Part shown: positions 18,575 through 28,278 of the stretch, piece by piece
Layout: each line of letters opens with the position of its first letter
How positions within the stretch are numbered: the stretch's first letter is position 1
Assembly (NCBI GenBank): GCA_947305805.1
Contig: CAMZEM010000006.1
Location: 1 to 41,749 of the forward strand
Reading direction: 5' to 3'
DNA: 41,749 nucleotides
From: an uncultured Clostridia bacterium
GTDB taxonomy: Bacteria; Bacillota; Clostridia; Oscillospirales; UBA644
Position numbers and translations under genes: made by a program
The notes under the pieces: generated by a model
Seen by the model: the letters and a program-made list of their open reading frames with translations, nothing else
Told to the model about the DNA's origin: nothing
The model's database searches: none

Positions 18575-20062
18575 ATGATAATAAAACTGGAATCTGTAAA
18601 TGACAACAACCGGGAAGCCGTCCTGGCGCTTTCCGTGCGGGAGGATCAGCCCTTTGTCGCGCCAAACGATGTCTCCCTGCGGCAGGCGGACGAAGCTAAC
18701 GCCGAGCAGCCCGGCATTGCGAGGCCGTTTGCAATCTATGCCGATGAAAAGCTCGTCGGTTTCTGTATGTTCGCCTTCGATCCCGAGGAAGAGGATGAGG
18801 ACGACCGCTACTGGCTCTGGCGTTTTATGATAGACAAAAACGAGCAGGGCAAGGGATACGGCCAGGCCGCCCTGCAGGAGATCATCAGGTATTTCAAGGA
18901 AAACGGCGCTGACCGTCTTTTCCTGTCCACCGAGCCGGAGAACGAGCTCGGTCTGCATATCTATCACAAGGCGGGTTTCCGCGAGACCGGAATGATCGAC
19001 GGCGGCGAGGCCGTGCTGATGCGGATGCTCAAAGGCCCCAACCGAATCATCAAGAACATCTACGGCGTCGATGTGGATAATGCCATGCGCATCAGGGGCG
19101 GAAAGGGCTACGGCGTCAGCATCGCGGTTCAGGACGCAGACGGAGATTTCCTCACCTACTGCGCCGGCAGCGGCAGATACGGAGAAGACTTTCCGGTGAA
19201 CCCGGATATGATATTCCAGGCGGGTTCCGTATCAAAACCCATGTTTGCGCTGACGCTTCTAAGATATGTTGACAAAGGCGTCATAGACATGGATGCGGAT
19301 ATCTCGGGCGTCGTTCCGGAATACGCAAAGAGTCCGCTGACATTTTCCGCCCTGCTCAGCCATACCGCGGGCTATAACCTGCACGGTTTTCCCGGATACC
19401 CTGCAAATCATGAGCCGCTTTCCTTGGAGGACGTGCTGAACGGAAAAGGCAATACGCCTAAACTGCGCAGAATACGCCCCTACGGCAAACAGCACATGTA
19501 TTCCGGAGGCGGCATCACGCTGGCGCAGCTCGCTTTTGAGCGCATTACCGGCACGACCCTCCGCGAGGCCTTTCAAAAAGAGGTCGCCGAGCCTTTGGGT
19601 CTTAAACGCACCGGATTTTTCCAGCCGCTTGACGAAGAACTTGTCTCCAACGCCGCGTTCGGATGGAGACTTGCACAGAAAGAGGATCCCGCTCACGGTT
19701 ATCACTATTATCCCGAGCAAGCCGCGGCAGGTCTTTGGACCACGCCAACGGAGCTTGTAAAAATCGGGCTTGAGCTGTCGAAGAGCTATCGCAAAGGCGG
19801 CCTTCTGAAGAAAAAGACAGCACGCCGCATGATGATGCCGGTTATGGATGACTACGGGCTTTGTCTTAACGTATGGGAATCGGAAGCGCGGAAAGACAGC
19901 GTTGCAGGCCACGGCGGAGAGAACTGGGGCTTTCTGACAAACTGGGTCTTCTCCCGCAAAAAAGATATCTGCGTTGCCGTGATGTACAACAATGTCACGA
20001 GAAGCGCTGACGAAGCGATGGATAAAATCGCATGCGAGATTTATAAAAACGCAAAAGAGTAA
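18575..20062 (+). CDS. GNAT acetyltransferase fused to beta-lactamase-like serine hydrolase
   Basis: A 495-residue two-domain protein. Residues 1-155 form a GNAT domain resembling BltD/PaiA-type polyamine acetyltransferases (FVAPNDVSLRQA near 27-38; acetyl-CoA loop QGKGYG at 91-96; HIYHKAGFRETG). Residues 165-495 form a class C beta-lactamase/esterase-like domain with S-x-x-K at Ser218-Lys221, Tyr309-Ser-Gly and His446-Gly-Gly. No signal peptide or membrane helix is visible, so unlike true beta-lactamases it appears cytoplasmic. Start at ATG 18575 after AAGGAG; an upstream GTG at 18443 would translate the leader hairpins. Codons are GC-richer than in neighbouring genes, suggesting transfer. 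Substrate unknown; detoxification of an amine-bearing ester or amide is a possible guess. Confidence 0.88.
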   Translation: MIIKLESVNDNNREAVLALSVREDQPFVAPNDVSLRQADEANAEQPGIARPFAIYADEKLVGFCMFAFDPEEEDEDDRYWLWRFMIDKNEQGKGYGQAALQEIIRYFKENGADRLFLSTEPENELGLHIYHKAGFRETGMIDGGEAVLMRMLKGPNRIIKNIYGVDVDNAMRIRGGKGYGVSIAVQDADGDFLTYCAGSGRYGEDFPVNPDMIFQAGSVSKPMFALTLLRYVDKGVIDMDADISGVVPEYAKSPLTFSALLSHTAGYNLHGFPGYPANHEPLSLEDVLNGKGNTPKLRRIRPYGKQHMYSGGGITLAQLAFERITGTTLREAFQKEVAEPLGLKRTGFFQPLDEELVSNAAFGWRLAQKEDPAHGYHYYPEQAAAGLWTTPTELVKIGLELSKSYRKGGLLKKKTARRMMMPVMDDYGLCLNVWESEARKDSVAGHGGENWGFLTNWVFSRKKDICVAVMYNNVTRSADEAMDKIACEIYKNAKE

Positions 20063-20077
20063 ATACTCTCTTTAATA

Positions 20078-20118
20078 AACACCGACCGGTTGTTTTATGC
20101 AGCCGGCCGGTGTTTTCT
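20078..20118 (+). terminator. Terminator of the fusion gene
   Basis: A 15-bp stem (20078-20092 with 20100-20114, two G-U type positions) and a TTTTC tail. The opposite strand also has a T-rich tail, so it may also stop the converging GH13 gene. Confidence 0.85.
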
Positions 20119-20165
20119 TGCTCAAATCAATAACATATCATCATTGCCGCAAGGCAAAATTTCGT

Positions 20166-21506
20166 TTAACGGGTTTTATATATTGCAAATCCGAACGGAG
20201 CGAAGTTCAGCGTATCGCTGCCTGTCGTTTGCGCGCCGGATGAATAAATCACTTTCAATTCTTTTTCGGAAAGACTTTCGTTTATTTTTACCGTCGTTTC
20301 CGATTTGGAAAGATTTGCGATAAACAGAAGTTTTTCGTCTTTGAGACAGCGTTTGAACGCGATTACCGATTCGGGTCTGTCGTGAGCGATCCACTCTGTT
20401 TTTCCGGTTCCGAAAAGCCCGTTTTCCTTTCTTTCTCGGTTCAGCGTTTTAATGATTTCCTCTCTTCGCAGCGCCTGAGGCGTCGTTTTCAGCTTTTCTC
20501 TGGGAGTAGCGGAAAATATGCCGGGATAAAATCTGTTGGCGAACATATTGATTAACGTGTCGCAGCACAGCTCGTTGCCGCAGTATACCATAGGTATGCC
20601 GTCTATACAGTGGTTAAGAGCTGTCACGAGATCCATTCCGCGGTGGCCGATCAGCGTTTCTATGCGTTCGGGCCAGTCCGTTACGGTATCGTGATTATCC
20701 ATATCGCGGAGGATCAGCGCGCCGGCAGGATACTTAGTGTTCGTCTCTTCCCAGATAACTTTCAGAGAAGAGGCGTCCGCAATTCCCGTAAAAATGTTAT
20801 AAAGGCAGGCATGCCACGAAAAGCCGTATACGGCGTTGAAAGCCGAAAGGACTTTTTCCCCGTCGATTCCTTCGTCTATAAGAACGGCGTCCGGTTTTAC
20901 CGCGCATATCCTTCTTTTCCCTTCCTCCCAGAAGCCGATGGGGACATTATCGCCCACGTCGCAGCGAAAACCGTCCGTGTCCATGACCGCCACGTAGTAT
21001 ACCATGTTGCTCCAGAGGTATTCTCTGAGGCCGGGACATGAGAAATCGAGCACGGGGAAATTCCACGGTCCGAGTATAAAGCTTCCGTCTGCGTTCTGTT
21101 TTGCGAATTCCGGGTGTATCTTCAGTATCGGCGCGTTCGGCCCGATATGAAGATAAACGATATCGAGTATGATGTGCATGCCGAGTCTGTGACATTCGCG
21201 GATGCACTCTTTAAGATCGTCCATAGTGCCGTATTCTTCGTCGACAGTGAAATAATCGTTCATGCGGTAGGGATTTTTCGGATTTCCCGTCTGCGAAGCT
21301 TTCTGTCTCGGACTTTGGTTCGTTTCGGAAATATCCGCTTCGAAAACGGGACATAAATAAACGGTGCTTATGCCGAGAGAAGCGAGGAACGGAAGCTCTT
21401 TTGTTACGGAAGAGATTGTTCCCTCCGCCGAAAAAGTGCGGGGGTTTATCTGATAAACGCTTCCGGAGGTCAGCCATTCGGGCGCCGCAATCGATTTCTG
21501 TATCAT
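20166..21506 (-). CDS. GH13 alpha-amylase family enzyme, cytoplasmic
   Basis: A 446-residue glycoside hydrolase family 13 protein acting on alpha-glucosidic linkages. The conserved regions are present: DIVYLH (115-120), GFRCDVGDN with nucleophile Asp183, VLIDEG with acid Glu212, and MDNHDT with Asp273. It lacks a signal peptide and starch-binding modules and has a short C-terminal beta domain. This suggests action on small imported maltodextrins or related glucosides. Exact specificity cannot be assigned; neopullulanase, cyclomaltodextrinase or a transferase are possible. Start at ATG 21504-21506 with AAAGGAG. A 55-residue upstream extension passes through the promoter and is rejected. It is transcribed alone from the promoter at 21547. 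Confidence 0.88.
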   Translation of the reverse strand: MIQKSIAAPEWLTSGSVYQINPRTFSAEGTISSVTKELPFLASLGISTVYLCPVFEADISETNQSPRQKASQTGNPKNPYRMNDYFTVDEEYGTMDDLKECIRECHRLGMHIILDIVYLHIGPNAPILKIHPEFAKQNADGSFILGPWNFPVLDFSCPGLREYLWSNMVYYVAVMDTDGFRCDVGDNVPIGFWEEGKRRICAVKPDAVLIDEGIDGEKVLSAFNAVYGFSWHACLYNIFTGIADASSLKVIWEETNTKYPAGALILRDMDNHDTVTDWPERIETLIGHRGMDLVTALNHCIDGIPMVYCGNELCCDTLINMFANRFYPGIFSATPREKLKTTPQALRREEIIKTLNRERKENGLFGTGKTEWIAHDRPESVIAFKRCLKDEKLLFIANLSKSETTVKINESLSEKELKVIYSSGAQTTGSDTLNFAPFGFAIYKTR

Positions 21507-21546
21507 ATAATTCTCCTTTTTTTGCGTTAAGTTTTTTCTCCGTTTT

Positions 21547-21575
21547 TTTATACCATTTCTGAGCCGTTTTGTCAA
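21547..21575 (-). promoter_or_regulatory. Promoter of the GH13 gene
   Basis: Minus strand TTGACA, 17 nt ending TGG, TATAAA. It lies between the glnN terminator and the GH13 start, giving a leader of about 34 nt. Confidence 0.8.
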
Positions 21576-21645
21576 GTATAAAGCAATATTTTTCCGTTCA
21601 TCGGGCGAAAAATGCCTTGAATTTAACGGGCAGGAAACTTTACGG

Positions 21646-21684
21646 TAAAAAAAGACATAGCCCGCCGGCATGGGGCTATGTCTT
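21646..21684 (-). terminator. Terminator of the dnaD-to-glnN cluster
   Basis: A 12-bp stem (21673-21684 with 21652-21663) followed on the minus strand by a run of seven T. It lies 87 nt after the glnN stop. Confidence 0.9.
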
Positions 21685-21771
21685 ACAATACGGCGGAGCG
21701 CGGTTCCGCCGAAAAGGAATAAGCAGTGATTATATAGCTTAACCGTTATCCGTTTCTTTTTTTCGGTTCTC

Positions 21772-23856
21772 TTACACGCTGAAAAGAAGATCGCCGTATG
21801 TCGGGAAGGGGAGATATTCTCTTCCTGTCAGCGTTTCGGCTTCATCAGCCGCTTCGCGCAGCGTCTGCATTGCGGGAATTACCGTGTCTTTGTAGAAGAA
21901 AGAGCGTTCTTTTTTGTCGGTAATGCTTTTTGCTTCGCCGAGTTTTTCCGCAAGCGATTCCGTCGTCTCGTAAACGTTGGCGCAAAGCTCGGAAAGCCGT
22001 TTGAGTATCGCCTTTTCCGGATCCGGATTTATGCCGAGACTGTCCAGTTTGACCGCAACGAGCCTCGCAAGGTGTTCCTCGTATTTGAGTATGGACGGAA
22101 TAATATCCTTTTTCGCCATTTCCGCCATCGTCTGAGCTTCGATTGAAACGGTTTTTATATAGTTTTCGTAAAGAATATCGCTTCTTGAATATATCTCTTC
22201 TTTTGTAAAGATGCGGTGCTTTGTGAAAAGCTCTATATTTTTATCTTCAATAAACGTTGCAATTGCTTCGGGTGTGGTTTTAATGTTTAAAAGACCGCGT
22301 TTTTCCGCTTCTTTTACCCATGCGTCGTCGTAGCCGTTGCCGTTGAAAATAATGCGCTTATGTTCGTGAATTGTTTTTCTGATAAGCGTGTTCAGAGCGG
22401 ATGTGAAATCTTTTGCGTTTTCGAGATTGTCCGCAAACTGTTGAAGCTGTTCGGCGATAATGGTGTTAAGAATTATATTCGGACCGGAAATCGAGAGAGA
22501 CGAGCCGAGCATACGGAACTCAAACTTGTTGCCCGTAAACGCAAACGGCGACGTTCTGTTTCTGTCCGTCGTGTCCTTCGGGAAATGCGGAAGAACGTGA
22601 ACGCCTATTTCCATATCGGAGTTTTCTTTGTTGCTGTATCTGCTGCCGCTGTCTATCGCCTCGAGTATTTCGGTAAGCTCGTCGCCGAGGAATATGGAAA
22701 TAATTGCGGGAGGCGCTTCGTTTGAGCCGAGACGGTGATCGTTGCCCGCGGAGGCGATTGAAAGACGGAGCAGATCCTGATATTCGTCAACCGCTTTTAT
22801 TACGGAGCATAAAAACAGAAGAAACTGCGCGTTTTCATACGGCGATTTGCCCGGTTCAAGCAGATTTACGCCCGTATCGGTTGCTATGGACCAGTTGTTG
22901 TGTTTGCCGCTTCCGTTAACGCCCGCAAACGGTTTTTCGTGAAGAAGGCACTTCATGCCGTGGCGTTCGGCAACGTTTTTCAGAATTTCCATCGTAATCT
23001 GATTGTGGTCGGTTGCCGTGTTTGTATCGGTGAATATGGGCGCTATTTCGTGCTGCGCGGGAGCGGCTTCGTTATGCTCGGTTTTTGCGAGCACGCCGAG
23101 CTTCCAGAGCTCTCTGTCAAGCTCCTTCATAAAATCGGCAACTCTCGGCCGTATTGCGCCGAAGTAGTGGTCTCTCATTTCCTGACCTTTCGGCGGTCTT
23201 GCGCCGAAAAGCGTGCGTCCCGTGTAAATGAGGTCCTTGCGTTTGTTGAAAAGCTCCTTGTCAACGAGAAAATATTCCTGCTCCGCGCCGACGGTTGTAA
23301 TTACCCTGTTTACCGAGGTGTTTCCGAAAAGACGGAGAATTCGCAGCGCCTGCGTGTTTAAAAGCTCCATTGAACGCAGAAGGGGCGTTTTTTTATCGAG
23401 CGCATGTCCTCCGTATGAGTAAAACGCGGTGGGAATACAGAGCGTGTTATCTTTTATAAACGCGTAGGACGTCGGGTCCCAGGCGGTGTAGCCTCTCGCT
23501 TCAAACGTTGCCCTGAGTCCGCCGGAAGGGAACGACGATGCGTCGGACTCGCCTTTTATAAGCTCTTTGCCCGAAAATTCCATTATAACAGTTCCGTCGC
23601 CTACGGGGGAGATAAAGCTGTCGTGTTTTTCTGCCGTAATACCCGTCATGGGCTGGAACCAGTGCGTGAAATGCGTTGCGCCCTTGGATACCGCCCAGTC
23701 CTTCATTGCGGCGGCAACGGCGTTTGCAACGGTAATATCAAGACTTTTGCCGCCTTTTACGGCTTTTTTCAGCGCGGTATATGTTTCTTCAGAAAGTTTT
23801 TCCTTCATTACCGCATCGTTGAATACGTAAGATCCGAAAATTTCAGTTACGTTCAT
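21772..23856 (-). CDS. glnN: Type III glutamine synthetase
   Basis: ATP-dependent synthesis of glutamine from glutamate and ammonium. The 694-residue length and the segments [19 protein letters not shown] (near 61-79), [12 protein letters not shown] and [16 protein letters not shown] identify the GSIII family. GSIII is unlike the shorter GSI of Bacillus and assembles as a large dodecamer. ATG 23854-23856 follows GAGGG. Only 14 nt separate it from the upstream GH123-like gene, so there is no room for an independent intergenic promoter; expression depends on the cluster promoter or one inside the upstream gene. It is followed by a strong terminator. Confidence 0.96.
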   Translation of the reverse strand: MNVTEIFGSYVFNDAVMKEKLSEETYTALKKAVKGGKSLDITVANAVAAAMKDWAVSKGATHFTHWFQPMTGITAEKHDSFISPVGDGTVIMEFSGKELIKGESDASSFPSGGLRATFEARGYTAWDPTSYAFIKDNTLCIPTAFYSYGGHALDKKTPLLRSMELLNTQALRILRLFGNTSVNRVITTVGAEQEYFLVDKELFNKRKDLIYTGRTLFGARPPKGQEMRDHYFGAIRPRVADFMKELDRELWKLGVLAKTEHNEAAPAQHEIAPIFTDTNTATDHNQITMEILKNVAERHGMKCLLHEKPFAGVNGSGKHNNWSIATDTGVNLLEPGKSPYENAQFLLFLCSVIKAVDEYQDLLRLSIASAGNDHRLGSNEAPPAIISIFLGDELTEILEAIDSGSRYSNKENSDMEIGVHVLPHFPKDTTDRNRTSPFAFTGNKFEFRMLGSSLSISGPNIILNTIIAEQLQQFADNLENAKDFTSALNTLIRKTIHEHKRIIFNGNGYDDAWVKEAEKRGLLNIKTTPEAIATFIEDKNIELFTKHRIFTKEEIYSRSDILYENYIKTVSIEAQTMAEMAKKDIIPSILKYEEHLARLVAVKLDSLGINPDPEKAILKRLSELCANVYETTESLAEKLGEAKSITDKKERSFFYKDTVIPAMQTLREAADEAETLTGREYLPFPTYGDLLFSV

Positions 23857-23870
23857 AATAATTCCCTCTG

Positions 23871-25514
23871 TTATCCATCTTTTTCGGAAAGGATTCTGTT
23901 GATTTTTTCTCTTAATTCAAGCAGCCATCCGTTACTGCGCGGAAAACGGCTGAAAGTTATTTTTTCTTTAAGACCTGAATCGATGATTTCGAGCGTTTTT
24001 TCTCTGCCAATCTTTTTTTCGAGCGCTTCAAGCGCGCGCATGTCCTGAATACCGTCGAAAAACACCTCGAAACGCAGGGAGGACACGGGTTTTCCGTCGT
24101 TGCCCGGATAAACGATAAACGCGTCGCCCGAAGGATACGCCTCTTTTGCGTCGGTTACGTAATACGGATCTATCATTTCATAGGAAAGCACGGAATTCCA
24201 GAAATTGTATCCCCAGTGAAGAAATCCCTTTATCCCGAATTTGTAAAGCTGTATGCCGAGAATTCTGTTCTGAAGCGACGGCTGCGCAATAAACCTGTTT
24301 GAAACGTCTTTATACTGTCCGCAGCAGTAATAGCACCATAAATCCTTTACCCCGTTTTCAATAAACGGCTCTATATGGTTTGTGGAAGGGACGGGCGTTT
24401 TTACCGCTCCCGTTTCGTAAAAACGGTAAGACGAAAGAGCGTCTATCATATTAAACTCGTCGTCGGTGTATTTTCTTATCAGAGCGGCCGCGGCGTTGTA
24501 TTTTTCGGGACTGTCCGCCGAAGGCTCGTCCGAAACGTGAAAATACACGCGGTCCGCCATATTTCTTTCTTTGAAAAAGGCGGTCAGAGCGGGAATGAGC
24601 TGAGAAAGAAAATTAACGTATTCCTCGCCGTAAGCGTCTGTTTCCCAACCGAAAATACGCTTTGTTTCGCCGTTTTCTTCGGCAATTATCTTCGGCGCGT
24701 TCGTTGCTCCCCACTGCGTATAAAGCGGAGCAAGCTCAAAATATTCTATTCCGTTTTGCTCCGCGGTGTTTAACCAGCGTATAAGTCTGTCAAAGCCGAA
24801 GGTGTAACTATCACCGTTTTTGTAAACGTCAAGCAGCTGAACGGTCGTTCTTTCCGAACCGACGGCGGTATCGAGCGCAGGCGTGAAAATAGGGGTAAGA
24901 ATCATATTCATACCGTGATCCGCGGCGTTTTTCATATAATTCCCGATTATTTCCCAATGTTTTTCGGAAAAAGCGGCAACGGAATACCTGTCGCAAAGAC
25001 AGTCGGCATGAAACCAGTTTGTATATATAAGAGACTGTTTTTCAAGCTCGGCATTGAGAATTCTGAGAGTAAAAACCGTTTCGCAAACCGATTCTTCGCC
25101 GTTTCTCAGTATAACTTTTATATGGTGCGTTGCGGGAAGCACGCCGCGCGCGTCAACGGTTACCCAGAGCACGGAAACACGGTTTTTGCTTACCGTAAAT
25201 CCGCTTTTGCGTATTTCTTCGAGCACGTCTGGGAAAAGACCGGGTTTATCGGAAATGAGATATTCGTCGTGATCGTCGTAGCACGGAAGCATGGACGGAA
25301 CGTATCCAACCTCTCTTACGGTTACTCCCGGAATTGTGGACGCCGTTTCAACGCTCAGACGCATCCTTCCGCTTTCGGGAAGCGTATACGCAATCTGATA
25401 ACTGAAAATCTCGTTTTTCAGCGCTGTTGCCTCGGAATATTCTTCAAGCGAGTCAAACGCCGTATCGGGCATTACTTTTTCAAGAGACGAAGTGCATTTT
25501 GAAAGTATATTCAT
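23871..25514 (-). CDS. DUF4091/GH123-like glycoside hydrolase, cytoplasmic
   Basis: A 547-residue protein with a beta-rich N-terminal half (about 1-155) and a barrel. The barrel carries [18 protein letters not shown], where the adjacent Asp329-Glu330 pair matches the catalytic pair of GH123 beta-N-acetylgalactosaminidases. [10 protein letters not shown] and [11 protein letters not shown] are further typical stretches. GH123 enzymes remove N-acetylgalactosamine by substrate-assisted catalysis; that substrate is only inferred here. No signal peptide is present. ATG 25512-25514 lies 4 nt after the stop of the rlmA-like gene with GAGGG upstream, so the two are translationally coupled. A start 14 codons earlier lies inside that gene and is less likely. 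Confidence 0.78.
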   Translation of the reverse strand: MNILSKCTSSLEKVMPDTAFDSLEEYSEATALKNEIFSYQIAYTLPESGRMRLSVETASTIPGVTVREVGYVPSMLPCYDDHDEYLISDKPGLFPDVLEEIRKSGFTVSKNRVSVLWVTVDARGVLPATHHIKVILRNGEESVCETVFTLRILNAELEKQSLIYTNWFHADCLCDRYSVAAFSEKHWEIIGNYMKNAADHGMNMILTPIFTPALDTAVGSERTTVQLLDVYKNGDSYTFGFDRLIRWLNTAEQNGIEYFELAPLYTQWGATNAPKIIAEENGETKRIFGWETDAYGEEYVNFLSQLIPALTAFFKERNMADRVYFHVSDEPSADSPEKYNAAAALIRKYTDDEFNMIDALSSYRFYETGAVKTPVPSTNHIEPFIENGVKDLWCYYCCGQYKDVSNRFIAQPSLQNRILGIQLYKFGIKGFLHWGYNFWNSVLSYEMIDPYYVTDAKEAYPSGDAFIVYPGNDGKPVSSLRFEVFFDGIQDMRALEALEKKIGREKTLEIIDSGLKEKITFSRFPRSNGWLLELREKINRILSEKDG

Positions 25515-25518
25515 TGAA

Positions 25519-26337
25519 TTATCCCTCACCGCTTTCCCGTTTTTTGCATATGTCAACTATAAATTCCGTTTCGGTTTCCGCGCACGGCAGGCGCATCGCT
25601 TTTTCGATTCTGTCTTTCGGCGTGCGGTAAAAATACGGAGTCATCGATATGAGATCGCAGAGCGAAGCGTTGTCAAGAGTAACCTTTTTTGAGATCTTTT
25701 TTGAAGATATAATCTCAAAAGCGTCGGAAAGCCCTGAATTTTCGTCGTTTTGCCTCGGCTCGCCGTATAAAATGCGTTTTATGCCCATAAGGTGGTCTTT
25801 GCCGGGAAAAACGTGTATAAAAACGCCGTCGGGGGCAAGAATACGCAGAAACTCCCTTTCATTTACCGGCGCAAATATATGCAAAAGAATATCCGCGGAA
25901 CCGTCTTTTACGGGAACCGACGAGATATTCGCAACAAAAAACAGCGCTTTTCGGGAATCTTTCGCCGCATATCGAAGAGCTCTTTTTGAAAGATCGAAGC
26001 CGTAAAACGACGCCTCTGAAAACTCTTGCTGAAGTGCGTTTGTAAAATATCCCTCGCCGCAGCACGCGTCTATAACGGTGAAATGCGGATGAACGGATTC
26101 TTTAAGCGTGTCTTTCAGTCCGCAAAGAAGATGCGAATAATGACCTTTTGCAAGAAAGCGTTTTCTTGCGGACGCCATTTCGGCGCCGTCTCCCGCGCCG
26201 GCGGAACCGTTGAGAATAAGATTTACGCTTCCCTCTTTCGAACGGTCAAAAGAGTGTCCGTTTTTGCAGAAAGCGTTCTTTTCCGCAAATTGCAACGGGT
26301 AGCCGCATACGGGACAGATAATCGGACAGTCTGTCAT
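25519..26337 (-). CDS. rlmA: RlmA-type 23S rRNA (guanine-N1) methyltransferase
   Basis: Predicted SAM-dependent methyltransferase of 272 residues that methylates a guanine N1 in domain II of 23S rRNA; relatives include RlmA(I), RlmA(II) and the tylosin-resistance enzyme TlrB. An N-terminal zinc ribbon uses Cys8, Cys11, Cys24 and His28. The family-like SKEGSVNLIL and the SAM-binding VIDACCGEGYF follow. Whether the target is G745 or G748 cannot be told. The ATG overlaps the stop of the dnaI-like gene by 4 nt (ATGA), showing tight coupling. Confidence 0.85.
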   Translation of the reverse strand: MTDCPIICPVCGYPLQFAEKNAFCKNGHSFDRSKEGSVNLILNGSAGAGDGAEMASARKRFLAKGHYSHLLCGLKDTLKESVHPHFTVIDACCGEGYFTNALQQEFSEASFYGFDLSKRALRYAAKDSRKALFFVANISSVPVKDGSADILLHIFAPVNEREFLRILAPDGVFIHVFPGKDHLMGIKRILYGEPRQNDENSGLSDAFEIISSKKISKKVTLDNASLCDLISMTPYFYRTPKDRIEKAMRLPCAETETEFIVDICKKRESGEG

Positions 26338-27296
26338 ACTCTGCCGAGCTTTTTAAGTTCGCGAACGTCAACGTCCGCAAAAACGGGTGTTAAAAATTCG
26401 TTTAAAAGACGCGAAACAAGGCGTTCGTGGTAAAAACCGGAAAGCTCTTCGGGACGGAAGTTTGTGCTTATTATCATAGGACTTGAGCTGTTTAAGCGCG
26501 AATTTACAACGTTGTATATTACGGACTCGGAAAACTGTGTTGCAAATTCCGAACCGAGGTCGTCTATAATGAGAAGATCGGCTTCAAAAAATCTGTCGGT
26601 ATCTCCGTTTTTTGAGCCTTTTCCGAATTTTTCGGCTTCAAATTCGGATATCATATTCTGCGCGGTAACGTAGCAAACGTAATTGCCCTGTTCGGCGCAC
26701 GCTTTTCCTATCGCGCAGGAAAGAAAGGTTTTTCCCGAACCGCTTCTGCCCATAAAAAGCAGATTTTCCTTCTTTTTAGCAAAATCGCGAACGTATTTTT
26801 TCGCGTAGCCGAGCGTCAGCTCCATTTTTTCGCGGTCTGCGGGGTTTTTGTAATATGAAAGACTGAAGGAATCGAACGTTTTGTTTTTGTAGTCCGAAGA
26901 AAGACCCGAACTGTCAAGAGTCAGCGCGGAAAGCTCTTTTTTGAAGCATTCGCAAAGCCCTTTTTCCGTATATCCCCTGTCTTTGCATTTTTCGCAGCGG
27001 GGACGGATATCGCACGCGTTTGAGGGAAGACCCGCATCGGAAAGAATTGCGGCTCTTTCTTTTTGAAGATCGAGACTCGTTTTGCGGAACGAATTGAACG
27101 CCTCTTCGCTTCTGTCTCCGCTGAAAGCAAAAGCCGTAAAGCGCGACATATTTTTCCTCAGCTCTTCGTCTATTTCTTTCAGTCTGGGAAGTTTTTCGTA
27201 AATCGAAGCAATTCTGCGCAGTTCCGATTCACGGAATTCGGCATTTTTCTCCTGAAGAACCCCGTCCGTTTTTTCAAACAGTTCATGCCTGCTCAT
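26334..27296 (-). CDS. DnaI/DnaC-like helicase loader ATPase
   Basis: A 320-residue AAA+ ATPase likely to load the replicative helicase onto DNA with the adjacent DnaD-like protein. The N-terminal helical region (about 1-95) is followed by a zinc-binding segment with Cys101, Cys104, Cys115 and Cys117. The ATPase core has Walker A GRSGSGKT (183-190), Walker B LLIIDDLG, and a sensor region with ISTNF and RLVSRLL. The start overlaps the end of the dnaD-like gene by 14 nt. A phage or IS21-type IstB helper is unlikely given the zinc region and the dnaD neighbour. Confidence 0.9.
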   Translation of the reverse strand: MSRHELFEKTDGVLQEKNAEFRESELRRIASIYEKLPRLKEIDEELRKNMSRFTAFAFSGDRSEEAFNSFRKTSLDLQKERAAILSDAGLPSNACDIRPRCEKCKDRGYTEKGLCECFKKELSALTLDSSGLSSDYKNKTFDSFSLSYYKNPADREKMELTLGYAKKYVRDFAKKKENLLFMGRSGSGKTFLSCAIGKACAEQGNYVCYVTAQNMISEFEAEKFGKGSKNGDTDRFFEADLLIIDDLGSEFATQFSESVIYNVVNSRLNSSSPMIISTNFRPEELSGFYHERLVSRLLNEFLTPVFADVDVRELKKLGRV

Positions 27297-28242
27297 CTTC
27301 GCCGTTCACCGCCTTTTTCATTATTTCCCATGTTTTGTCCACGGTTTTTTCCGTATCGGGAGATTGCGCGTAACCTTTCGTTTTTCCCTTTCTTGAGGGA
27401 GAAGGCTTTTTTGCGGACGCCTGCGAAGGATCCGTAATTCCTTCCGCCTTCCAAGAACGGAGTATTTTATCTATATACTGATATTTGTATGAACCTATGC
27501 TTTTTATCATGCTTTCGTATGCGGCAAGAATCATATCGTCCGAATATCCGAGCTCCGTGCGCCATGCAACGAATACTCTTTTCTCCTCTTCGCCGAGCGC
27601 TCTGTCCGTGATGCCGAGCAGTTTCGCGGTTTTTTTCGCGGCTTCGTTTTTTTCTTTTTCCGCGGCGAAAAACGCCTCTGCCTTTTCAAGCGTAACTATT
27701 CCTTCGTCAGCCCATATAACGGCGGTTTTTTCTATCTGGCGCATCGATTTTTTGCCGTTGTCCGCGCAGTACTGCAAAAGAACGGCGGCAACTTCGGGCG
27801 GAAGCCCGATCCAGTCAACGAGAGAAAGAACCGTATACGCGTCGGTGGTGTTGAGCGGACGCGCGAGCAGCTCCTCCGTTTTGTCGTAAAGGAATTTAAC
27901 CGCGCTGTCTCCGCTTATTCTGTCTGCAACCTCGTCGGCGGAATACGGCTGAATATCCGAAGTTTTAAGCTGCGGGCGCGAAAGAGTGTATTTCTGTTTG
28001 GATCTGAAAAGAATGCCCTTTTCAACCCAGTAGTCAAACGCCGGGGCAAGATTGTCCTTTTCTATTCCCGTTGCCGCACAGATATCGGTTTCGAGAAACG
28101 ATTTTGAAGGGTTACGCAAAAGAAACAGAATAAGTCTCAATGCGTCCTGAGGCGCTTTGAGATAACTGTCCGCTATTTCGTTGGGAACGGAAAACGTAGG
28201 GCTGTTCTCGAATATTACTGTCCTGTCCGGCATTCTGCTCAC
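27283..28242 (-). CDS. DnaD/DnaB-like primosome protein
   Basis: A 319-residue replication-initiation or restart protein of the DnaB/DnaD family found in Bacillota. The N-terminal winged-helix region includes PQDALRLILFLLRNPSKSFL and EKDNLAPAFDYWVEKGIL. The C-terminal DnaD-type domain ends with the signature SYKYQYIDKILRSWKAEGI, and a basic, disordered tail follows. The frame begins at GTG 28240-28242; ATG 28231-28233 is an equally possible start because neither has a strong ribosome binding site. It is first in the cluster read from the promoter at 28279. Confidence 0.88.
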   Translation of the reverse strand: MSRMPDRTVIFENSPTFSVPNEIADSYLKAPQDALRLILFLLRNPSKSFLETDICAATGIEKDNLAPAFDYWVEKGILFRSKQKYTLSRPQLKTSDIQPYSADEVADRISGDSAVKFLYDKTEELLARPLNTTDAYTVLSLVDWIGLPPEVAAVLLQYCADNGKKSMRQIEKTAVIWADEGIVTLEKAEAFFAAEKEKNEAAKKTAKLLGITDRALGEEEKRVFVAWRTELGYSDDMILAAYESMIKSIGSYKYQYIDKILRSWKAEGITDPSQASAKKPSPSRKGKTKGYAQSPDTEKTVDKTWEIMKKAVNGEDEQA

Positions 28243-28278
28243 GGCTTTCTTTAAAATTGGGAATACTTATACCTTATA

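Noticed and set aside
20062-20165. Attachment site (copy of the tRNA-Leu 3' end) closing the insert
   Set aside because: No repeat of the tRNA end is seen. The GC-rich inverted repeat here is a terminator.
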